From G963674505 sp964575975 (GTDB taxonomy: Bacteria; Desulfobacterota; Desulfobacteria; Desulfobacterales; SKZT01): a DNA stretch of 5,423 nucleotides. Both the position numbers and the translations under genes were made by a program. The notes under the pieces are model-generated. The model was not told the DNA's origin, ran no database searches, and saw only the letters and a list, made by a program, of their open reading frames with translations. Below, piece after piece: positions 1 to 5,423 of this stretch. Each line of letters begins with the position of its first letter. The first letter of the stretch is position 1. The DNA lies in the NCBI GenBank assembly GCA_964575975.1, contig CAZNTU010000324.1, forward strand, positions 1 through 5,423, read 5' to 3'.

Positions 1-810
1 CACACGCGTCTCGCCTCGGTGGAAGAGGAGAACTTTTTCGGCAAGACCGCGCCCCAGGAGCCGAGCCCGGAACGGATGACCAAGACGTTTTTCAATCACC
101 CCAAGACCGGAGTGAAGATAATGGACTGGGAGGTCGGCGCGTCGGGCTACGCGGCCGTATGGGCGACGGAAAATACGCGCGAGGCGATATTCGACGCCAT
201 GAAGCGTCGCGAGACGTATGCCACCACCGGACCCCGCATGGCCGTTCGGTTTTTCGGCGGATGGGAATTCGAGCCGGAAGACGCCCACAACCGTTTGCCC
301 GCCACCATCGGCTACACCAAGGGAGTTCCCATGGGCGGCGATTTGAAAAATGCCCCGGATGGCAAATCGCCCGCGTTCATTGCCGCCGCGCTGAAAGACC
401 CCATAGGTGCGAACCTCGACCGCATTCAGATCATAAAGGGCTGGGTGGACAAGGACGGCAAGACGCAGGAGCGAATCTACGACGTGGCGGTTTCAGGCGG
501 GCGCGCGATCAAAGCGGACGGACGATGCAAAACGCCAGTCGGCAACACGGTGGATGTGAAAAACGCGACGTGGACCAACAACATCGGCTCGCCGGAACTG
601 ATCGCCGTCTGGAAAGACCCGGAGTTCGATCCGGATCAACGTGCATTCTACTATGCCCGTGTCCTGGAGATACCAACTCCGCGCTGGACCGCCTATGACG
701 GGAAGCGATTCGGCACAGAGCCCCTTGAAGGTACTACAATGACGCTCCAGGAGCGGGCTTATACGTCGCCCATATGGTATACGCCCGGGAATGACGGGAA
801 ACGGAAATGA
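1..810 (+). CDS. DUF3604 family protein, C-terminal part (5' end outside window)
   Basis: The reading frame is open from the first base, so the gene starts upstream; 269 residues remain, and the GTG at 19 is not a credible start because the preceding codons read on in the same frame and fit the family. Recognised by family-typical stretches: SVEEENFFGK near the start, GASGYAAVWATENTREAIFD, YATTGPRMAVRFFGGW, GVPMGGDL, KDPIGANLDRIQIIKGWVD, GNTVDVKNATWTNNIG, and the ending FYYARVLEIPTPRW then QERAYTSPIWYTP. Full-length members are usually about 600 residues or more, so this is under half of the protein; the N-terminal part, where metal ligands would be expected, is missing. The family is related to metal-dependent hydrolases, but its substrate is not evident here. 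The stop codon overlaps the next start as ATGA (807-810), suggesting translational coupling with the barrel gene. Family assignment is firm, function open. Confidence 0.9.
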   Translation, partial: HTRLASVEEENFFGKTAPQEPSPERMTKTFFNHPKTGVKIMDWEVGASGYAAVWATENTREAIFDAMKRRETYATTGPRMAVRFFGGWEFEPEDAHNRLPATIGYTKGVPMGGDLKNAPDGKSPAFIAAALKDPIGANLDRIQIIKGWVDKDGKTQERIYDVAVSGGRAIKADGRCKTPVGNTVDVKNATWTNNIGSPELIAVWKDPEFDPDQRAFYYARVLEIPTPRWTAYDGKRFGTEPLEGTTMTLQERAYTSPIWYTPGNDGKRK

Positions 811-1633
811 ATTGGAAGACTTGGCTTATAGCGGGTGTCCTTCTGGCCATGTCGATTGTCGCCCGCCCACCGGTTGGGGCTTCCGAAAAAGTATCGAATT
901 CCGCGGAACTGGCAAAAAAAAAACGCAGAATCCGATCGCGGATCTGATTAGTCTTCCGATACAGTTCAATTACGACTCGGACATCGGACCAAAGGACGAA
1001 GGGGAAAAGATCGTCGTCAATATCCAGCCGGTGATACCTCTTTCGATCGGTCCGAACTGGAATATGATCTCCCGCACGATCATACCGCTTATCGACCAGG
1101 AAGATATCCTGCCGGGCGACGCGGCCGACCAATCGGGAATCGGGGACATCCTGCAGAGCCTGTTCTTCTCGCCGAAAGCTCCCACGGCAAGGGGGTGGAT
1201 CTGGGGCGCGGGTCCCGTGATCCTTTTTCCAACGGCGAGCGATGAGGCACTGGGAGGAGAAAAATGGGGTTTAGGTCCCACGGCGGTGGCGCTGAAACAG
1301 GAACACGGCTTCACATATGGCGCTCTGGTCAACCATGTCTGGTCGATCGCGGGCGACGACGACCGTTCGGATATCAGCTCCACCTTTATCCAACCGTTTT
1401 TCTCCTATACCACGAAAGCATTGACGTCTTTTACGCTTAACACGGAGTCGACCTACGACTGGGAGGAGGAGCAATGGTCAGTGCCGCTAAACCTTTTGGT
1501 AAGCCAACTGCTCAGAATCGGACCGCAACCGGTCAGCCTGCAAGCGGGAGCGCGCTATTGGGCGGAGTCTCCGGACAACGGCCCGGAAGGATGGGGTGTG
1601 CGGATTGCCTTCACAGCTCTTTTTCCCCGGTAA
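807..1633 (+). CDS. Outer-membrane beta-barrel transporter-like protein ('neuromedin U' misnomer family), apparent -1 frameshift at an A10 run
   Basis: The start at 807 overlaps the upstream stop and encodes a clear Sec signal peptide, MNWKTWLIAGVLLAMSIVA, with likely cleavage after PPVGA (residue 25). That frame stops at 945-947 after 46 codons. The barrel continues in the -1 frame from the A run at 914-923 to the TAA at 1631-1633: TQNPIADLISLPIQFNYD, NIQPVIPLSIGPNWNMISRTIIP, FFSPKAPTARGWIWGAGPV, LVNHVWSIAGDDDRSD and the terminal FTALFPR. Together the two parts give about 275 residues, normal for the family, with ELAKK joining TQNP as in homologues. A start at 791 in the downstream frame lacks a ribosome site and a signal peptide and lies inside the upstream gene, so it was rejected. 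The family is an outer-membrane channel or porin-like barrel of unknown substrate; the name neuromedin U is a database misannotation. The frame break is a sequencing or assembly indel, a recent mutation, or slippage. Confidence 0.82.
914..923 (+). other. Ten-A homopolymer at the frame break
   Basis: Ten consecutive A's follow GC and precede CGCAG. In the frame of the start at 807 the codons are GCA AAA AAA AAA, which contains an A AAA AAA slippery heptamer in the right phase for a -1 shift. One extra A (or two fewer) would join the signal peptide frame to the barrel frame. Runs of nine or more A's are known sites of RNA polymerase slippage and are also frequent sites of sequencing miscounts; the sequence alone cannot separate these. 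Confidence 0.85.
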
Positions 1634-1641
1634 AAATTTTG

Positions 1642-1779
1642 GCGTTGGCTCGGACCGACGCCCCCCTTATGGGCATCGACCTGGCAACGCCGGTGGTCGA
1701 GGCGATCGGATCCGAAGCGAAATCCCGTTTCACGGGGCATGTCGAAAAGGTCTCCATCGAAGTCGAAGAAGTTAAATAA
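1642..1779 (+). pseudogene. C-terminal remnant of an arylsulfatase-like gene
   Basis: Just after the barrel stop, frame 1 encodes MGIDLATPVVEA followed by SRFTGHVEKVSIEVEEVK and a TAA at 1777-1779. This resembles the extreme C-terminus of large bacterial arylsulfatases, where a G.D.GTPV segment precedes a final beta strand of the form FTG.I.KV.I.L. Only about 35-45 residues are left. The sulfatase active-site Cys/Ser (formylglycine) motif and all metal ligands are absent, and no ribosome site precedes the ATG at 1669, so this is not a plausible gene. The left edge of the homology is uncertain (somewhere between 1634 and 1669). The match is from memory of the family pattern and short, hence moderate confidence. 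Confidence 0.5.
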
Positions 1780-1850
1780 ACCACTTCAATGGATGGAAAA
1801 AGGAATGCCCGGTCTATCAAAATGGCGGGATTAAGATACGCTTTCGAAAT

Positions 1851-1856
1851 GGAGGA
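1851..1856 (+). promoter_or_regulatory. Second in-frame ribosome binding site upstream of the DUF3313 gene
   Basis: GGAGGA sits seven bases before an ATG at 1864 that is in frame with the lipoprotein gene starting at 1942. Starting there would add 26 residues (MKWNEDGINF... to ...ERRSK) in front of the lipoprotein signal. It could mark an alternative start, or be left over from a gene whose body has been lost. Confidence 0.35.
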
Positions 1857-1941
1857 AACAGAAATGAAATGGAACGAAGATGGAATAAATTTCCGTATGG
1901 AAAAAACAACAATTCACGAAAAAAACGAAAGGAGATCGAAG

Positions 1942-2604
1942 ATGAAACCTACCATGAGAATTTTGATTGCCATGACCGTTGCCGTTGTTTTCGGAGCAAT
2001 GACAGGATGCGCGACGCAAAAGAAAGCGCAGGAGTACTCGGGTTTTCTGAAGACTTATCCCGCTTTCGAACAGGGAGAGGAAGGCGTGGACAAGCGGTAC
2101 CTGAAACCGGGGGTCGATTTCAAGAAATACGATAAAATAATGATGGACGAGGTCGTTTTCTTCTTCGCCCCCGGCGCGGACTACCAGGGAATAAAACCCA
2201 GCGAGATCAACGAATTGACAGGGGAATTCCACGAAATTTTCGTAAAGGAACTGGGAAATCTGCTGACGGACTCCCCCGGACCGAACGTGGTCAGGATGCG
2301 GCTTGCCGTAACGGATATGGAGCCTAGCAACCCGGTAAGCGGCACGATGACCACTGTCGTGCCCGTCGGCTTGGCCGTCAGTCTTGTTAAAAAAGGGGCC
2401 ACGGGCGAATACCTGGGCATCGGAAGCGCCTCGATGGAAGCCGAGTTTCTCGATTCGACGACAAACGAGCGAATCGCCGCGGTCGTCGATAAAGCGCCGG
2501 GAGGAAAACTCGACGTGAGCAAGTATTCCCCCGCGAAATCGGCTTTCGAACTATGGGCGAAACGGTTGCACGCTTTTATGAACAAAACAGAAATATCGAA
2601 ATAG
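1942..2604 (+). CDS. DUF3313 family lipoprotein
   Basis: A 220-residue protein with a lipoprotein signal: MKPTMRILIAMTVAVVFGAMTGC, lipobox MTGC with the lipidated cysteine at residue 23, followed by Ala, which fits outer-membrane sorting. The start at 1942 is chosen because GGAG (1931-1934, in AAAGGAGA) sits seven bases upstream and the signal peptide begins directly; a longer in-frame start at 1864 also has a good ribosome site. The mature part has the DUF3313 layout: SGFLKTYPAF near its N-terminus, YLKPGVDFKKYDKIMMDEV, a middle VRMRLAVTDMEPSNP, then GATGEYLGIGSASMEAEFLD, TNERIAAVVDKAPGGKLD and FELWAKRLHAFM at the end. Length is normal for the family and no defect is seen. The role of the family is not established; it is an envelope lipoprotein. 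The A-rich 160 bases upstream separate it from the arylsulfatase-like scrap. Confidence 0.88.
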   Translation: MKPTMRILIAMTVAVVFGAMTGCATQKKAQEYSGFLKTYPAFEQGEEGVDKRYLKPGVDFKKYDKIMMDEVVFFFAPGADYQGIKPSEINELTGEFHEIFVKELGNLLTDSPGPNVVRMRLAVTDMEPSNPVSGTMTTVVPVGLAVSLVKKGATGEYLGIGSASMEAEFLDSTTNERIAAVVDKAPGGKLDVSKYSPAKSAFELWAKRLHAFMNKTEISK

Positions 2605-2752
2605 CAGGCCTTTTGCCGTAGCATGCGAATTTTTGAAAAGACGGACTGGAAGGCGTCGGAGACGGCTTGGGCCGGACGATCGCCGTCGCGGAAGACTCCG
2701 GCGGGTTGGTTTTGACTCCGTCAGGAGACGGCGTGGCCTTTAGGGGGTGAGA
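2605..2752 (+). other. Gap with an unexplained 37-codon open stretch
   Basis: Between the DUF3313 stop and the ABM start there are 148 bases. Frame 3 is open from 2637 to a TGA at 2748-2750 and reads like protein: EGVGDGLGRTIAVAEDSGG and then LVLTPSGDGVAFRG. There is no ATG and no ribosome site in front of it. The stop lies inside the ribosome site of the next gene. I do not recognise the peptide; it may be another C-terminal gene scrap or chance. A short hairpin (CCGTC, loop AGGA, GACGG, 2718-2731) has no U tract and is not a terminator. Confidence 0.3.
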
Positions 2753-3109
2753 ATGATACGTTGCAGTATCAGAATGCTTATACCTTTGGAAAAGGAAGGC
2801 GAGGCGGTGGAAATCTTAAGCTCCATAGCCGAACGGATTCGATTCGAAACGGGTTGCCTGAGTTGCCGGGTTTACCGTGGAATCGAAGAGGAGCCTGCAA
2901 TATTGTTCGAACAATTCTGGGGAAACGAGGATTACGCGCTAAACCATCTGCGTTCGGACATCTATCGCAATATTCTGCTTGTCGTCGAGATGTCCAAGGA
3001 ACATCCCGAAGTCCGGTTCGACCTCATATCTCAATCGAGCGGGTTCGAAACCATAGAGAAGGCGCGGAACCAAAGCCAGGTAAACAAACAAATCGAAAAG
3101 CTGTTCTGA
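2753..3109 (+). CDS. Antibiotic biosynthesis monooxygenase (ABM) domain protein
   Basis: A 118-residue soluble protein with no signal peptide, so cytoplasmic. It has the dimeric alpha-beta ABM fold pattern (YgiN-like quinol monooxygenase superfamily): first strand MIRCSIRMLIPL, helix VEILSSIAERIRFETGC, second strand LSCRVYRGIEEEPAILFEQFW, helix DYALNHLRSDIYRNILLVVEMS, then strand EVRFDLIS and a C-terminal helix SSGFETIEKAR. ABM enzymes oxidise aromatic or quinol substrates without a cofactor, but some members are not enzymes and the substrate cannot be read from sequence. The NHLRSD..R element is conserved-looking. There is a CxxC pair at residues 35 and 38. The start at 2753 is preferred over GTG at 2747 because the G-rich AGGGGGTGA ribosome site (2742-2750) would overlap the earlier codon. 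It lies 42 bases before the FadL-type gene and may be co-transcribed with it. Confidence 0.82.
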   Translation: MIRCSIRMLIPLEKEGEAVEILSSIAERIRFETGCLSCRVYRGIEEEPAILFEQFWGNEDYALNHLRSDIYRNILLVVEMSKEHPEVRFDLISQSSGFETIEKARNQSQVNKQIEKLF

Positions 3110-3151
3110 TTATCGTTTGATATAAACTTAGACTTCTTAACAGAGGGGATA
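3110..3151 (+). promoter_or_regulatory. AT-rich leader of the FadL-type gene with ribosome binding site
   Basis: The 42 bases before the start are notably AT-rich. AGAGGGG (3142-3148) is the ribosome site for the ATG at 3152. A TATAAA hexamer at 3121-3126 resembles a -10 box, but the bases about 17 upstream (around 3098-3103, AAGCTG) are a poor -35 match, so a promoter here is only possible. No terminator hairpin separates the two genes. Confidence 0.3.
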
Positions 3152-4372
3152 ATGAAACTGACTTCCATGATCGCCAGTATAGTTATTGTATTTATATTGT
3201 CGATTCCGAAAGCCTTTTGCGCCGGTCCGGCGTTTTCCGGCATTGCGGCGACAGCCGACACTGCGGAAACGGTCGCCAACAACCCTGCCGGAATGATGCG
3301 GTTGGAGAAGCCTAGTATCTACGGAAATCCATTGATCATCTATACGGAAAGCGAAACCGAAACGACCTCCAGCGGAACGGGACGAAAGCAGAAAATCGAG
3401 AACGATTCCGTAATGGCTCTTCCGGGGCTTTACTATGCGTATCCGATAAACGATCGGTGGGCGATCGGAATCGGTCCGAACGCGGCGACGGGACTTGGCG
3501 CAACCTACGACGACGAGTGGGCCGGCCGGTATCTGCTGAAGGAATGGTCGTTGACCTTCGCCGGACTGGCCCCGTCGGCCGCTTTTCGTATAAACGAAAA
3601 GATTTCGATAGGGGCCTCCGTGCCGGTAATGTACTCGAATTACACATTGGAGAAGGCGGTCTACAACCTCGATCCGGAAGCGGGCGACGGAGATTTCGAA
3701 CTGGACGCCGACGGTTTCGGCGTAGGCGTGAATCTGGGAATCCTCTACGAAGCCACCCCGCATACCCGGTTCGGTTTGGTCTACCGTTCCAAGGTTTCGG
3801 TGACCGAGGAAGGGGAACCTGATATTTCGGGCCTCACGGAGGAGCGAAGGGAATTGTTGAATCGGTTCGGCGTCCTCGACCAGGACATCTCAGTCGATAC
3901 GAGCACTCCACAGGTCGTGTTGGCAGGGGTTTTCCACGATTTCCAAAACGGCTGGTCCTTTTCCCTCGACGGCACGTGGGTGGACTTTTCCGACTGGGGC
4001 CTTGAAAACGTCGAGATCGGGGACACGGAAATCAATACCCCCGATACCGACTACGAGGATATATGGGGGGCCACCCTGGGCGTCAACTGCGAGCTTACTT
4101 CGGTTTGGACCGCGCGCAGCGGCCTTTTCTATCTCTCCTCGGCCCTCGACGACGAGGACCGGACCCTTTTTTCGCGGTTCGACGAGATGTGGGGAGTCGG
4201 ACTCGGCCTGGAACATAAATTCGGAAATCAGCGCAGTGTCGCTTTCGACGTGACGTACATCCAGTTCGGCGACGGCGAGTTTTCCGTAGAGGACGTTCCT
4301 CTCGCCGGCGACATAGAAGGCGAATACACGACCAATTATGGACTTGTGTTTGGCATATCGACCGTTTGGTAG
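3152..4372 (+). CDS. FadL/TodX-family outer-membrane channel for hydrophobic compounds
   Basis: A 406-residue protein with a Sec signal peptide (hydrophobic residues 6-19, cleavage likely after FCA at residue 24). The mature N-terminus GPAFSGIAATADTAETVANNPAGMMRLEKPSI carries the NPAGM element (residues 44-48) diagnostic of FadL/TodX (OMPP1) proteins. The rest alternates amphipathic strands: YYAYPINDRWAIGIGPNAATGLG, GRYLLKEWSLTFAGLAPSAAFRI, FGVGVNLGILYEATPHTRFGLVYRSKV, GWSFSLDGTWVDFSDWG, and the end GEYTTNYGLVFGISTVW, with the terminal aromatic residue expected for Bam-dependent barrel insertion. Length is near the family norm. Members pass long-chain fatty acids, alkanes or aromatic hydrocarbons across the outer membrane; which one here is unknown. 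No frameshift or truncation. Neighbouring ABM and patatin lipoprotein genes would fit hydrophobic compound uptake and processing, which is inference. Confidence 0.9.
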   Translation: MKLTSMIASIVIVFILSIPKAFCAGPAFSGIAATADTAETVANNPAGMMRLEKPSIYGNPLIIYTESETETTSSGTGRKQKIENDSVMALPGLYYAYPINDRWAIGIGPNAATGLGATYDDEWAGRYLLKEWSLTFAGLAPSAAFRINEKISIGASVPVMYSNYTLEKAVYNLDPEAGDGDFELDADGFGVGVNLGILYEATPHTRFGLVYRSKVSVTEEGEPDISGLTEERRELLNRFGVLDQDISVDTSTPQVVLAGVFHDFQNGWSFSLDGTWVDFSDWGLENVEIGDTEINTPDTDYEDIWGATLGVNCELTSVWTARSGLFYLSSALDDEDRTLFSRFDEMWGVGLGLEHKFGNQRSVAFDVTYIQFGDGEFSVEDVPLAGDIEGEYTTNYGLVFGISTVW

Positions 4373-4398
4373 ATTATGTCGTTATACTAACAATGAAT

Positions 4399-4406
4399 GG
4401 AGGAGG
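4399..4406 (+). promoter_or_regulatory. Strong ribosome binding site lacking its gene
   Basis: GGAGGAGG lies 26 bases after the FadL-type stop, a position and strength typical of a following gene. No ATG follows at normal distance; the first in-frame codon of the carbonic anhydrase scrap that could initiate is TTG at 4416, nine bases after the site. It may be the original ribosome site of the carbonic anhydrase gene, left when the gene body was deleted. Confidence 0.45.
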
Positions 4407-4412
4407 CAAAGA

Positions 4413-4571
4413 TCGTTGACTACGCCTCCGTGTACCGAGGGGGTGCGTTGGCTTGACCTGAAGAACGCCGCGACGGTTTCCAAGGAGCAGGCGAAAGAGT
4501 TCCATAACGCGATGCACCACGACAACAACCGTCCGGTCCAATCGGTCAATGCCCGGCCGGTCCTGAAATAG
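4413..4571 (+). pseudogene. C-terminal remnant of an alpha-carbonic anhydrase
   Basis: Frame 3 encodes SLTTPPCTEGVRW, then LKNAATVSKEQAKEF and HHDNNRPVQSVNARPVLK with a TAG at 4569-4571. SLTTPPC.EGV.W and NNRPVQ.LN.R are signature elements at the C-terminus of alpha-carbonic anhydrases. The gatekeeper Thr pair of LTTPP (Thr199/Thr200 in human CA II numbering) and the following Trp are kept, but the upstream portion with the three zinc-binding His residues and the proton-relay region is gone. The roughly 52 residues left cannot hydrate carbon dioxide. In-frame sequence before 4410 (TNNEWRRQR) does not match the family, placing the break near 4410-4413. A TTG start at 4416 behind a strong ribosome site could in principle still express a 51-residue peptide. 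The remnant ends 41 bases before the patatin gene. Confidence 0.85.
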
Positions 4572-4612
4572 GAAGTCGTTTTGGTCGAAAGACAAGTAGG
4601 ACGAGGAAGATC

Positions 4613-5423
4613 ATGAAAACAAAAAATTCATTCGTTTTGGTCGTATTGTTTTCAATGGCGTATTTGCTGGCCAGTTGCGGAACGATACCGATTCGCAACC
4701 CCTTGCCCGAGGAATTCGGGAACGCGGCCGAGATTCCCGACATTCCGAGGGCGAGGTTCTGGGGCGACGAAACCCCGGCTTTTTTCGCCGGATTGATCGG
4801 ACAGCCCCGGGAAAAGCTGAAGCGGGAGTTTCCCGGAATCTTCGGCGTGGAACACAACTATCTGGCCCTTTCGGGCGGAGGGGCGAACGGCGCGTTCGGG
4901 GCCGGCCTGCTCGTCGGCTGGACGGCCGCCGGAGACCGTCCCGAGTTCACCATGGTCACCGGCATCAGCACCGGAGCCCTGATGGCGACGTTCGCGTTCC
5001 TGGGAAAGGAGTACGACGACGAACTGAAGGAGATGTACACCTCCTACTCCACCAAGGACCTCGTGAGGAGACGCAACATCCTGGCGGCCCTGACCGGGGT
5101 CTCGGCCGCCGACACCTCTCCCTTGAAGAAGATGCTCGCCAAGTACCTCGACAAGAAGGTCATGGAGGAGGTCGCCGCCGAATTCAAAAAAGGAAGGCGT
5201 CTGTTCATCGGCACGACGAACCTGGACGCCAAGAGGCCGGTCATATGGAACATCGGCCTCATCGCCTCCAGCGGAAAGCCCGGAGCGCTTGAGCTTATCC
5301 ACGAGGTCATCGTGGCATCCGCCTCCATACCGGCGGCTTTCCCGCCCGTGCTCGTGCAAGTGGAAGCAGGGGGAAAGCGGTACGACGAACTGCACGTGGA
5401 CGGAGGGACCGCCTCCCAGGTGT
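4613..5423 (+). CDS. Patatin-like phospholipase lipoprotein (3' end outside window)
   Basis: The first 270 residues are present. A lipoprotein signal (MKTKNSFVLVVLFSMAYLLASC; lipobox LASC, cysteine 22, next residue Gly) points to the outer membrane. After a spacer of about 60 residues the patatin domain begins: LALSGGGANGAFGAGLL with the oxyanion-hole glycines at 88-90, the nucleophile elbow GISTG with Ser119, and the catalytic Asp263 in DGG close to the window edge. All elements of the Ser-Asp dyad are intact, so an active acyl-ester hydrolase (phospholipase A or lysophospholipase type) is expected. The start has a GAGGAAGA ribosome site (4603-4610). Lysine is coded mostly AAG here, unlike the AAA-rich DUF3313 gene, and G/C-ending codons dominate after the signal peptide. 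The domain and probably a C-terminal extension continue beyond 5423. Confidence 0.92.
   Translation, partial: MKTKNSFVLVVLFSMAYLLASCGTIPIRNPLPEEFGNAAEIPDIPRARFWGDETPAFFAGLIGQPREKLKREFPGIFGVEHNYLALSGGGANGAFGAGLLVGWTAAGDRPEFTMVTGISTGALMATFAFLGKEYDDELKEMYTSYSTKDLVRRRNILAALTGVSAADTSPLKKMLAKYLDKKVMEEVAAEFKKGRRLFIGTTNLDAKRPVIWNIGLIASSGKPGALELIHEVIVASASIPAAFPPVLVQVEAGGKRYDELHVDGGTASQV

Noticed and set aside
791..1633. ATG at 791 as the start of the barrel gene
   Set aside because: The N-terminus it gives (MTGNGNELEDLAY...) lacks a signal peptide, has no ribosome site and overlaps the DUF3604 gene; the other frame from 807 gives a textbook signal peptide.
1474..1779. 101-codon open frame as a complete gene
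   Set aside because: The first half is merely an alternate frame of the barrel gene; only the part after the barrel stop resembles a protein family, as a C-terminal scrap.
2718..2731. Hairpin CCGTC-AGGA-GACGG as a terminator
   Set aside because: The stem is only five pairs and no T tract follows; it is next to a ribosome site.
1045..3480. Shared 12-mer ATCGGTCCGAAC in the two barrel genes (near 1045 and 3469)
   Set aside because: Both copies encode IGPN-like strand-turn segments; coincidence of codon choice is enough, with no flanking similarity.
3137..3763. 208-codon open frame on the minus strand
   Set aside because: It is antisense to the FadL-type gene, rich in Arg and low in complexity, with no ribosome site or known motif.
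4338..4571. 77-codon open frame starting inside the FadL-type gene as a complete gene
   Set aside because: The first 25 or so codons are an alternate frame of the FadL-type 3' end and intergenic bases; only the carbonic anhydrase tail has homology.
4576..4643. 12-base direct repeat TCGTTTTGGTCG at 4576-4587 and 4632-4643
   Set aside because: One copy is intergenic and the other encodes part of the signal peptide; a single short pair has no further structure and is probably chance.
4652..5395. 247-codon open frame on the minus strand
   Set aside because: It lies opposite the patatin gene, whose catalytic motifs are all intact; the minus translation is His/Gly/Arg-rich with no recognisable domain and arises from GC-rich third positions.

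Overview
The window is a one-directional (+ strand) stretch from what looks like an environmental Gram-negative bacterium. The evidence for two membranes is direct: two outer-membrane beta-barrel proteins and two lipoproteins with lipoboxes. GC content looks moderate (by eye, low to mid 50s percent). No RNA gene, CRISPR array, insertion sequence or strong terminator was seen, and lineage cannot be fixed from these genes; a proteobacterial or Desulfobacterota-like source is only a guess.

Layout: (1) 1-810, the 3' part of a DUF3604 gene. (2) 807-1633, an ATGA-overlapping gene for an outer-membrane barrel of the family often mislabelled 'neuromedin U'; its signal peptide and barrel lie in two frames joined at a run of ten A's. 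(3) about 1642-1779, a C-terminal scrap resembling an arylsulfatase. (4) 1942-2604, a DUF3313 lipoprotein. (5) 2605-2752, a mostly unexplained gap with an open stretch of 37 codons. (6) 2753-3109, an antibiotic-biosynthesis-monooxygenase (ABM) fold protein. (7) 3152-4372, a FadL/TodX-type outer-membrane channel. (8) about 4413-4571, an unmistakable C-terminal scrap of an alpha-carbonic anhydrase. (9) 4613 to the end, a patatin-like phospholipase lipoprotein cut by the window edge.

The intact genes lean toward the cell envelope and hydrophobic compounds: a FadL-type channel brings in hydrophobic molecules, a patatin lipoprotein would hydrolyse acyl esters, and the ABM protein could act on an aromatic or quinol-like compound. 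That they form one pathway is inference from proximity only. The most unusual feature is the gene debris: two, possibly three, C-terminal stubs with their native stop codons but without catalytic parts, each lying just before the start of an intact gene. Together with the frame break in the barrel gene this suggests either repeated deletion in a decaying accessory locus or assembly errors. I found no clear undescribed system here.
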